From an uncultured Pelagibacteraceae bacterium (GTDB lineage Bacteria > Pseudomonadota > Alphaproteobacteria > Pelagibacterales > Pelagibacteraceae), in assembly GCA_902629215.1 (NCBI GenBank), contig CACOQC010000001.1, positions 1-64,000 of the forward strand: 64,000 nt of DNA, given 5' to 3'. A program made the translations under genes and the position numbers. Below are positions 52,751 through 60,978 of the stretch, in pieces. Within the stretch, counting starts at the first letter, position 1, and each line of letters opens with the position of its first letter. Under the pieces are notes generated by a model, which was not told where the DNA came from, ran no database searches, and worked only from the letters and a program-made list of their open reading frames with translations.

Positions 52751-53680
52751 ATGAAAATTTTAGGAGTAGGTAATGCAATAGTAGATGTTATTTGTAAGGT
52801 TAGTGATGAATTTATTGCAGAAAATAATTTAGTAAAAAGCAATATGAAATTAATTTTTGATGAAAATGAATTTAAAAAATTATTTTCAAATTTAAAAATA
52901 GAGAAAACTATTTCAGGTGGATCAGTTGCTAATTCTATAGTTGGATTATCCCAACTTGGCAATAAAGTTGGATTTATAGGTAAAATCTCTGATGACGATT
53001 TAGGAAAAAAGTATGAAATGGGACTCAAAGATGAAAATGTTGACTTTGTTTATTCCAAAAAAAAAGAAGCTCTCCCCACAGGAACTTGTTTAATTTTAAT
53101 AACACCTGACTCAGAAAGAACTATGTGCACATTTCTTGGAACTGCTGGAAAAATTAATGAAAACGATATCAATGTCGATTCCATAAAAAATAGTGAAATT
53201 ACATTTTTAGAAGGTTATTTGTGGGATGAAGGTGATCCAAAGAAAGCATTTGATAAAGCAATTAATAATTCAAAAAAAGTTGCAATGTCATTATCAGATA
53301 AATTTTGTGTTGATAGACATAAAACTCATTTTTTGGAATTAATTAAAAATAAATTAGATATTACTTTTGCAAACGAAGATGAAATTACATCTCTTATAGA
53401 TACAAAAAATTTTAGTGAAGTAATTGAATTTGCCAAACAAATAAAAAAACTTATAATTATTACAAGAGGTGAAAAAGGAGCAATCTCAATAAAAGGAGAT
53501 GAAATTAACGAAATTACTGCAAAGAAAAATTTAAATATAATTGATTTGACTGGTGCAGGTGATTTGTTTGCAGCAGGCTTTCTTCATGGATTAATAAACA
53601 ATTTATCAAATGACTTATGTTTGGAAAAAGGAACTGAAATGTCATCCAAAATAATTCAACAAATAGGTGCTAGATTTTAA
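52751..53680 (+). CDS. PfkB-family sugar/nucleoside kinase
   Basis: GGSVANSIVGLSQLG; IDLTGAGDLFAAGFLHG. Confidence 0.93.
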   Translation: MKILGVGNAIVDVICKVSDEFIAENNLVKSNMKLIFDENEFKKLFSNLKIEKTISGGSVANSIVGLSQLGNKVGFIGKISDDDLGKKYEMGLKDENVDFVYSKKKEALPTGTCLILITPDSERTMCTFLGTAGKINENDINVDSIKNSEITFLEGYLWDEGDPKKAFDKAINNSKKVAMSLSDKFCVDRHKTHFLELIKNKLDITFANEDEITSLIDTKNFSEVIEFAKQIKKLIIITRGEKGAISIKGDEINEITAKKNLNIIDLTGAGDLFAAGFLHGLINNLSNDLCLEKGTEMSSKIIQQIGARF

Positions 53681-53681
53681 T

Positions 53682-53789
53682 TTATTTTTTTTTTCTTTTA
53701 AAACTGCCTTTTCCTTTTTTAGGTTTAATTACTCGTGGCTTATATTTTTTATTAAATAAATCTTTGGCGTATATATTTTTTTTTCTCAA
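53682..53789 (-). CDS. Putative ArfA-like alternative ribosome-rescue factor (35 aa, TTG start), not in the ORF track
   Basis: Hand translation (M)RKKNIYAKDLFNKKYKPRVIKPKKGKGSFKRKKK*; matches the RVxxxKKGKGS(Y/F)xRKxK core of ArfA; TTG overlaps the TGA of the upstream gene. Confidence 0.6.
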   Translation of the reverse strand: MRKKNIYAKDLFNKKYKPRVIKPKKGKGSFKRKKK

Positions 53790-54346
53790 TTTATTTTATA
53801 TCCATTTTCTGTGCTAATAATAAATTTTTCATCATCAAACATATCTTTAATTTTTTTTCTTAAACGATAAATATGAGTTTCAACAGTATGTGTTTCTAAA
53901 ATTGAAGAATGTCCCCACACTTCTTTTTGTAAATCAATAATATTCATTGGTTTTGAAGAATTATTTAGAAAAAGAATTAAATTAGACTCTCTTTCTGTTA
54001 AAGAAAGTTTCTTATTATCTAATGCTAATTCTCTTGAATTTAGATTTAGAGTGTAAAAACCAATTCTAATTTTTGAATTTGTTCTAAAATTATATTTTAA
54101 AAAATAAATATTAATTAATTCTAAAATTTTTTTAATACTTAATGGAAAATTATTCAATAAAAGTTGATTTTTAAACTTAAATTTTTCACTATCAGTAATA
54201 ACTAAATAGTTATCTATTTTATTTTCATCAAAATCTTTGATATTTTTTTTATTAAAAAAAATGATTTTAAACTCTTCAGAGTACAATTCATTTAATATGT
54301 TGAATAAATTTTCATTTTGATAGATTATCAAAGTTTTAGGACTCAT
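53786..54346 (-). CDS. OmpR/PhoB-type winged-helix regulator with degenerate receiver-like N-terminus
   Basis: KLSLTERESNLILFLNNSSKPMNIIDLQKEVWGHSSILETHTVETHIYRLRKKI...ISTENGYKIN. Confidence 0.85.
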   Translation of the reverse strand: MSPKTLIIYQNENLFNILNELYSEEFKIIFFNKKNIKDFDENKIDNYLVITDSEKFKFKNQLLLNNFPLSIKKILELINIYFLKYNFRTNSKIRIGFYTLNLNSRELALDNKKLSLTERESNLILFLNNSSKPMNIIDLQKEVWGHSSILETHTVETHIYRLRKKIKDMFDDEKFIISTENGYKIN

Positions 54347-54357
54347 TTTGTAAAGAT

Positions 54358-54849
54358 ATGTTAATTAGTTTAAAAAATAAAGATACACTATCTTGTGGTG
54401 ATTTCTTGTTCAAATGCTCAATAGGAAAAAAAGGGCTAAGCTCAAGTAAAATAGAAGGTGACATGAAAACACCAAAAGGTATTTTTTCATTAGGACCATT
54501 ATTTTATAGAAAAGATAGAAATAAAATACCTTTAACAAAAATTAAAACCATTAATATTACAAAAAAAATGGGATGGTGTGATGACATTAATCATTTTAAA
54601 TATAATTGCTTAATTAAGATAGATAAAAAAATTAAACATGAAAAAATGTATAGAAATGATTATAAATATGATTTTTTAATTCCAATAAATTATAATACTA
54701 AAAAACCAAAAAGAAATAAAGGTAGTGCAATTTTTTTACACCTTACAAAAAATTATAAAAAAACTTTAGGCTGCATTACTTTAAAAAAAAATGATTTTTT
54801 AATACTTCTCAAATTAATAAATAAAAAAACAAAAATTAAAATTTTCTAA
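54358..54849 (+). CDS. L,D-transpeptidase (YkuD) family protein
   Basis: EGDMKTPKGIFSLGPLFYR; GSAIFLHLTKNYKKTLGCITL catalytic HxxxxxxxxxGC region. Confidence 0.85.
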   Translation: MLISLKNKDTLSCGDFLFKCSIGKKGLSSSKIEGDMKTPKGIFSLGPLFYRKDRNKIPLTKIKTINITKKMGWCDDINHFKYNCLIKIDKKIKHEKMYRNDYKYDFLIPINYNTKKPKRNKGSAIFLHLTKNYKKTLGCITLKKNDFLILLKLINKKTKIKIF

Positions 54850-55499
54850 GATCTATTACCAAAGATTTTAGATCCTATTCTTATAAAAGTCGAACCATGT
54901 TTAATTGCATCTAAATAATCATTCGACATTCCTAGACTTAATTCTTGAAGATCTAACTGTTTATTAAGTTTTTCCATTTGCTGAAAATACCCATCTGTAT
55001 TTTCATTAACAGGAGGTAAACACATAAGCCCTATTATATTTAGTTTTAAATCTTTAATACAAATTGAATAAAATTCATTTAACTCATTTATATTAATACC
55101 CGCTTTCTGTTCTTCTCCACCAATATTTACTTGAATAAAAATTTTGATTTTTTTATCATTTTTAGACTGATGTTCTGAAATTTTTTTTGCTAATTTTAAA
55201 TTATCCAATGAATGAAGGTAATCAAATAAAGGGAACAAAAATTTTACTTTATTAGTTTGAAGTTTACCAATCATATGGAGTTTTATATTTTTAAAATCTT
55301 TTTTAATTGGTATCCATTTTTCTATAGCTTCCTGAATTTTGTTTTCACCAAAATGACTATGACCATAATCAATAAGTGGGATTATGTCTGATGAGGGAAA
55401 TGTTTTGCTAACAGCTATAATTTGGGGCAATTTTTCTGTATTAGTTTTTTTCTTTAATAAGTTTTCAATTGCAATTAAATTGTTTACATTTTTATGCAT
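54846..55499 (-). CDS. YggS/PLPBP family PLP homeostasis protein
   Basis: IIAVSKTFPSSDIIPLIDYGHSHFGENKIQEA; HMIGKLQTNKVKFL; GLMCLPP; LSLGMSNDYLDAIKHGSTFIRIGSKIFG. Confidence 0.95.
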   Translation of the reverse strand: MHKNVNNLIAIENLLKKKTNTEKLPQIIAVSKTFPSSDIIPLIDYGHSHFGENKIQEAIEKWIPIKKDFKNIKLHMIGKLQTNKVKFLFPLFDYLHSLDNLKLAKKISEHQSKNDKKIKIFIQVNIGGEEQKAGININELNEFYSICIKDLKLNIIGLMCLPPVNENTDGYFQQMEKLNKQLDLQELSLGMSNDYLDAIKHGSTFIRIGSKIFGNRS

Positions 55500-56045
55500 A
55501 ATAAAATCTTACCAAGTACTTATCATTTTATAGATAATTTAAATATAGAAAATATTTCAAATTTACATAAAAGTATTTGTCTTATTTATAGAAATTATAA
55601 TTCTAATATTAATTTAAGTGAACTTTTAAATTTTAAAAAAATTTGCAAAAAATTGAAATTAAAATTTATTATTTCAAATGAAATTGATTTGGCTTTTAAG
55701 TGCAGATTAGATGGAGTTTATTTACCATCTTTTAATAAAAAATTCTATTTAAAGAAATTTCAAAATTTAAAAGATTTTATAATTATAGGATCAGCTCATA
55801 CATTAAATGAAATCAGAGTCAAAGAAAGGCAAAATGTAGAACAAATTTTTTTATCTCCATTATTTAAAACTACTAAATCTAATTACAAACTCGGCATAAT
55901 TAGATTCAACAATCTTAGTAAGCTAACACGCAAACCTTTAATAGCTTTAGGTGGAATAAACAAAAACAATATTAAACAGTTAAAATTAATTAATGTAAAT
56001 GGTTTTGCTGGTATAACTTATTTTAACAAAAAAAATATTTCATAA
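55494..56045 (+). CDS. Divergent ThiE/TenI-like (thiamine phosphate synthase family) protein
   Basis: RLDGVYLPSFNKK, IIGSAHTLNEIRVKE, FLSPLFKTTKSN, IALGGINKNNIKQL. Confidence 0.75.
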   Translation: MHNKILPSTYHFIDNLNIENISNLHKSICLIYRNYNSNINLSELLNFKKICKKLKLKFIISNEIDLAFKCRLDGVYLPSFNKKFYLKKFQNLKDFIIIGSAHTLNEIRVKERQNVEQIFLSPLFKTTKSNYKLGIIRFNNLSKLTRKPLIALGGINKNNIKQLKLINVNGFAGITYFNKKNIS

Positions 56046-56049
56046 TAAA

Positions 56050-57573
56050 ATGTCAAAGAATTTAAAAGAAGAAATTTCAATTTTGATTAAAAAATTTGAA
56101 AGCAAGAGATATAATGATGTTATCAATGAATCATTAGTAATTTTAAAAAAAAAAGATAACGATTTTTTATGGAATTTAGTAGGCCTATGTTTTCAAAATT
56201 TAAACAAATACAATAAATCAATTGAATGTTTTGAAAATGCAACAAAAATAAATCCTAAAAATTTTTCAGCCTTTAACAATTTAGGTATCTCCTATAAAAA
56301 ATTAAAAAGATACAAAGAATCTGAAACAAGCTTACTAAATTCAATAACTATCAATCCTGATTATGTAAATGCGATGGTCAATATGGGTAATTTAAAAAAT
56401 GAAACTTATTTTTTTAATGACTCAATTAGATATTATGAACAAGCAATTGAATTAAACAATAAATTACCCTCAACTTATTTGAATTTAGCTAATGTTTGTC
56501 AAACAATTAATCAAATTGAAGAAGCAAAAAAGTATTTATACAAAGCCATTACTATAGATGAAACTTTTACAATAGCTGATCAAAAATTAAGTATGTTGGA
56601 AAAATATGATAAAGATAATTTGCACTTAAAAACAATGTTAAAAAAATTCAAGTCGAGTGATTTGGATAATGCAAAAAAAATATATTTATGTTTTGGTATC
56701 TACAAAGCGTTAAATGACATAGAAGACTACCAAGGTTCAGTTAAATACTTAAAGCTTGGTAACAAACTTCAAAGAGAATTATTGAATTATGATATCGATT
56801 TTCATAAATCTTTATCAAAAAAAATAAAAACAATTTTTTCAAAAATTGACCTGAAAAATTTTAATAATAAGCCCAAAAATTCAAAATATATTTTTATTTT
56901 AGGTATGCCAAGATCAGGGACAACACTAATTGAAAAAATAATTTCTTCTCATTCCAAGGTTTCTACAATCAGCGAGTCAAATTTTATACCTGAAAAAATT
57001 TTCAATTTTTTAAATAAGGATTTTGAAAATTTTATTGAGTTTTTAAAATCTGATTTTGAAAATGATTATAAAAAATTTACTCAGTCATTTAATATCCAAA
57101 ATCAATTTATAATTGATAAAACACTTATTAATTTTTGGTATTTAGGATTTATCAAAATTCTTTTTCCTGGTTCAAAAATCATTCATGTCTCTAGAAATCC
57201 ATTAGATAACTGTTTGTCAATTTTTGAGAATTTATTTGATTACCAACAGGGATGGGATTGTGATCAAAATGAATTAGCAGAGTATTATTTAATTTATAAA
57301 GATTTAATGGAATATTGGAACAAGTTATTTAGCAAAACTATTTTTAATATAAAATATGAAGATGTTATTTCAAATCCAAAAAAAAAAATTGAAGAATTAA
57401 TAAGTTTTTGTCAATTAGACTGGGAAGAAAAATGTTTAAATTTTCATGAAAACAATAATCCAATTAAAACGCTAAGTGTAAATCAGGCTAATAAACCTAT
57501 ATATAAAAATTCAATAAATAAATTTAAAAACTTTGAAAAAGACCTTGATATTTTATTTAAAAAATTAAGTTAA
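56050..57573 (+). CDS. TPR-repeat sulfotransferase fusion
   Basis: N-terminal TPRs (YNKSIECFENATKINPKNFSAFNNLGISYKKLKRY), then FILGMPRSGTTLIEKIISSHSKVSTISES PAPS-binding loop and HVSRNPLDNCLSIF. Confidence 0.9.
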   Translation: MSKNLKEEISILIKKFESKRYNDVINESLVILKKKDNDFLWNLVGLCFQNLNKYNKSIECFENATKINPKNFSAFNNLGISYKKLKRYKESETSLLNSITINPDYVNAMVNMGNLKNETYFFNDSIRYYEQAIELNNKLPSTYLNLANVCQTINQIEEAKKYLYKAITIDETFTIADQKLSMLEKYDKDNLHLKTMLKKFKSSDLDNAKKIYLCFGIYKALNDIEDYQGSVKYLKLGNKLQRELLNYDIDFHKSLSKKIKTIFSKIDLKNFNNKPKNSKYIFILGMPRSGTTLIEKIISSHSKVSTISESNFIPEKIFNFLNKDFENFIEFLKSDFENDYKKFTQSFNIQNQFIIDKTLINFWYLGFIKILFPGSKIIHVSRNPLDNCLSIFENLFDYQQGWDCDQNELAEYYLIYKDLMEYWNKLFSKTIFNIKYEDVISNPKKKIEELISFCQLDWEEKCLNFHENNNPIKTLSVNQANKPIYKNSINKFKNFEKDLDILFKKLS

Positions 57574-59028
57574 CTTTTTTATTCCATATTTTTTTAAAAA
57601 AGGAATATAATTTTCAAGGTAACTTAAATCATGTTTAGTAATTTTATTTCTTACCTGAAGATTACTTACAGTTTTAATTATTGTTGTCTTTTTATAATTT
57701 TCATCAATTATTTTTTTATTCCATTTAATACCTAGAAAATTAAATAGATTTTTTGAATTATCCACGGGATTTTCAGAAAAATTTTCTAAATTAATTATTT
57801 CAAGATTAATTTTTTTTTCTAAAAGAATTTCATTGAGATTATTTTCGTAAAGCTCCATAAAAGTAACTATTTTTTCTATGGAATGAGACCATAATAAGTT
57901 TGGTAAAAAAACTTTTAAAATTCCAAGTAAATTTGCAACATAATTTCTTTTACAATAAATAAATTTAGCTCTAGGGAAAATTTTACTCAAAATTTTGATA
58001 TAAAGGAAATTTTCAAGAGACTTATCAGTAAAACTTTTAGATGTGTCAATACCTACTTGTTTATATTGATTTAAAACTAAACTTTCTAGATTTTGTAATC
58101 CATTATCATCAAAATCAAAATTTACATTTAAATTATTATCATCATAGTTAGAAATAATATTTTTTGAAAAAAAAACTTTTCCCATCACTCCAGTTTCATC
58201 TCCCTTGATTATCTGATTTTCACTGGAACAAATTAAATTTTCAATCATTGTTGTTCCTGATCGTGGTAAACCCATTATGAAAATTGGGTAATTTTTTGAT
58301 TTACTTTTAAAATCTATATTTTCAATTTTTTTGATAAATTGTGGTAATAAATTAGTAAAATAATTAAATTCCTGTTCTGAGGCCTTGTTCCTACTCTGAA
58401 TGAAATAACGATGACCATTTATCAAATTATCTAATTCATAATCAAAATTTTTATTATTCTTTTCATTTTCGGCGAGGATTAAACTTGCATAAATAATATT
58501 CACATTATTTTTATTATCTTCAGTCTTAAAATTATTTATTTTATTGATCAAAGTGTCAGATAAATATTTTTTATCTAATTTAATTAGTTCATAAAAAGCA
58601 TTAAAATTATGTGGTTCTTCTTCTATGATTTTATTGTAATAATTTTCTGCAATCTTGAATTTACCAATCTCGGAATAAATTTTACCAAGATTGAATAATG
58701 CATTAATATTTTTTTCATTAATATTTAAAACTTTTTCAAATAATTTAATTGCTTTTTCATATTGATTAGATTGCAACAAAACCTCTGCTAAAAAACTTTG
58801 ATTTAGTTCGTCTGGTCCTTTCAGGTTTATGGATTTTTTTATATATTTGATAGCTGATAAATAATTATATACTCTAAAATAAGAATGACCTAAATACCAA
58901 CAGATTAAAAAATTCGACTCTTTTTCTTTTAAATTTTCAAGTATATCAATAGAGATTTGATATTTAGCTTCTTTAAAATTTAATAAAGCTTTATCAATAT
59001 GAGGCTGAATTGAATTTTTGTTTTCCAT
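57565..59028 (-). CDS. TPR-repeat sulfotransferase fusion (second copy)
   Basis: TPRs (YEKAIKLFEKVLNINEKNINALFNLGKIYSEIGKF), then PIFIMGLPRSGTTMIENLICSSENQIIKGDETG. Confidence 0.88.
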   Translation of the reverse strand: MENKNSIQPHIDKALLNFKEAKYQISIDILENLKEKESNFLICWYLGHSYFRVYNYLSAIKYIKKSINLKGPDELNQSFLAEVLLQSNQYEKAIKLFEKVLNINEKNINALFNLGKIYSEIGKFKIAENYYNKIIEEEPHNFNAFYELIKLDKKYLSDTLINKINNFKTEDNKNNVNIIYASLILAENEKNNKNFDYELDNLINGHRYFIQSRNKASEQEFNYFTNLLPQFIKKIENIDFKSKSKNYPIFIMGLPRSGTTMIENLICSSENQIIKGDETGVMGKVFFSKNIISNYDDNNLNVNFDFDDNGLQNLESLVLNQYKQVGIDTSKSFTDKSLENFLYIKILSKIFPRAKFIYCKRNYVANLLGILKVFLPNLLWSHSIEKIVTFMELYENNLNEILLEKKINLEIINLENFSENPVDNSKNLFNFLGIKWNKKIIDENYKKTTIIKTVSNLQVRNKITKHDLSYLENYIPFLKKYGIKKLT

Positions 59029-59064
59029 AATGATATTTTACACTTTTATAAAATAATAAAGCAC

Positions 59065-59096
59065 AAAAAAAAACGGCCCTTAAAAAAGGGCCGTTT
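59065..59096 (-). terminator. Rho-independent terminator of the porin gene
   Basis: Minus strand AAACGGCCCTT TTTT AAGGGCCGTTT followed by a run of T: 11-bp stem. Confidence 0.92.
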
Positions 59097-59119
59097 AATA
59101 AGTAAATTACTTAATTAAA

Positions 59120-60145
59120 TTAGAATGCTAATGACAAACTAATTTCTGTAATTTCATCGTTAGTACCTGCAGTACCACTTTGGTTATCTTGAGAGTTGTT
59201 TTGGATAGCAATTGTAGCTCCACCCATAGTGTAAGCTATTGCAATACCAGTTGACTCTTGAGTAACGTCAGCGTCTGAACCATTTTTCTTATAAGTCATA
59301 TCGTGTTGGTTATAAGAAATTGATAGGTTATCGTTAACTGCAAATGCAATACCGTATGCTTCTACTTCTCTTGCACCTGTGTTAGTGTTTGCAGCTGTAG
59401 CTGATCTTGTGTTGTTAGACTCAGACAGCGTAATACCAGCAGTGATTGGACCCATTGTATAGTTAGCAAATCCAACAACTGATGAAGCGTCTTCATTACC
59501 CACTACTGCTTCATCATCGTATGATGATTGACCAGCACCGATACCAACAGACAATCCTTCTACTAAATCGCTACTTGTAATTGCGAAGTTAACGTTAGAA
59601 CCGTTAGCTAATGAAGTGTTATCTCCACCTGCACCACCGTCTCCGTTATCAGCTGAAGTTAAAGCTGGAGCGTACTCAACAGAAATACTCACTCCACCTA
59701 CTGTATTAGAATAACCTAATACACCAGCAGAACCACCAGTGTGAACTAATCCACCTGAAGAGTTACCTGTGTTGTGCCATGATTCTTCCCAAGCAGTCGG
59801 TGATTTATCATCGATTGTGCTAGCACCAAAAGTACCTACACCTTGGTCAAAACCAATTGTACCCATATCACCCATGTCTAAAAGAACGTTGTGTGATAAA
59901 AGTCCAGCTGGGCTGTTATCGTTAGTAGAAGCATAAAATGATGCAGTTCCTAAACCGTCAACATCTCCTGATCCACTAAACATGATAGCTGATTTACTAC
60001 CAAATGGGTTACCTGAATTAGTCTTATCATCAGACTTATAAGTAACTTCCCAAATACCGCTTACGCCTAATTCACCAGCTTGAGCGGACATTGCAACTAA
60101 TGAACCAGCTAATGCTGATGCACCAATTTTAGTTAGTTTTTTCAT
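59120..60145 (-). CDS. Gram-negative porin-like outer membrane protein
   Basis: Signal peptide MKKLTKIGASALAGSLVAMSAQAGELGVSGIWEVTY; beta-rich; C-terminal EITEISLSLAF ends in aromatic F. Confidence 0.85.
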   Translation of the reverse strand: MKKLTKIGASALAGSLVAMSAQAGELGVSGIWEVTYKSDDKTNSGNPFGSKSAIMFSGSGDVDGLGTASFYASTNDNSPAGLLSHNVLLDMGDMGTIGFDQGVGTFGASTIDDKSPTAWEESWHNTGNSSGGLVHTGGSAGVLGYSNTVGGVSISVEYAPALTSADNGDGGAGGDNTSLANGSNVNFAITSSDLVEGLSVGIGAGQSSYDDEAVVGNEDASSVVGFANYTMGPITAGITLSESNNTRSATAANTNTGAREVEAYGIAFAVNDNLSISYNQHDMTYKKNGSDADVTQESTGIAIAYTMGGATIAIQNNSQDNQSGTAGTNDEITEISLSLAF

Positions 60146-60163
60146 ATTAATTACTCCTTATTG

Positions 60164-60182
60164 TTAATTAATTAATTAATTA
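60164..60182. repeat. (TTAA)n tetranucleotide tract in the porin 5' leader
   Basis: ttaattaattaattaatta, 19 nt, about 18 nt upstream of the porin ATG on the minus strand. Confidence 0.85.
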
Positions 60183-60313
60183 TGAGCGAACTTTTTATCA
60201 ATTTTTATCAACCTAAATTGAATTATCTTAAGTTTTAAAGTAATTTTTGATTAAGTGTTGTAAAAATATCACATTGCTAAAATATGTTGAATTATTTGAA
60301 TTAAGAAATAAAA

Positions 60314-60937
60314 GTGTTAAAAAAACCAATGTTTACAAAGCTTTTTAATCATTTTCTTGGAAAAATAGCACTATTTTTGATTTTAATTTTAACAATAAAT
60401 CAGTGTGGATTTTATAAAAAAACTGATGCTAGAAAAACCCCCACTAATGCAAAAGAAAGGGTTAAAAAAAACCTCGAGGAAGGAAGAAGAATTAAATTTG
60501 GTCAACTGGTTGGTAAAGGTGGATCGGGCAATTTTGAATTTGCTAGCTCTAACGAAATGTGGAGAGCCACGGTTGATATATTAGATTTTATGCCATTAGC
60601 AAATGCAGATTATGGTGGTGGGGTAATTATTACTGATTGGTATAATGAAGGAAACAAAAAAAATGAATCAATAAAAATTATGGTTCAATTTTTATCAAAT
60701 GAAATTAGAGCCGATGGATTAAAAGTTACTGTCTATAATAAAGTCTGCAATGAGGATAATTTAACGAACTGTTCCACAGCTGTTAAAGAAAACGATGGTA
60801 TTGGACAAGAATTAAAATTAGCGATACTAAGAAAAGCTGCTGAACTCAAAGTTTATAGGACTGAGAAGGAAGTAAAAGAATATAGAAAGAAAAATCAAGG
60901 TAAAGTTGTTTTTCCAGAGAGTTTAGGCAAAGATTAA
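60314..60937 (+). CDS. DUF3576-like lipoprotein
   Basis: Hydrophobic N-terminus with INQCGF lipobox-like; NEMWRATVDILDFMPLANADYGGGVIITDWY. Confidence 0.85.
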   Translation: MLKKPMFTKLFNHFLGKIALFLILILTINQCGFYKKTDARKTPTNAKERVKKNLEEGRRIKFGQLVGKGGSGNFEFASSNEMWRATVDILDFMPLANADYGGGVIITDWYNEGNKKNESIKIMVQFLSNEIRADGLKVTVYNKVCNEDNLTNCSTAVKENDGIGQELKLAILRKAAELKVYRTEKEVKEYRKKNQGKVVFPESLGKD

Positions 60938-60978
60938 AATTTTTGTTATAATAATTCCCTTAAAAAATAGATTTATTT

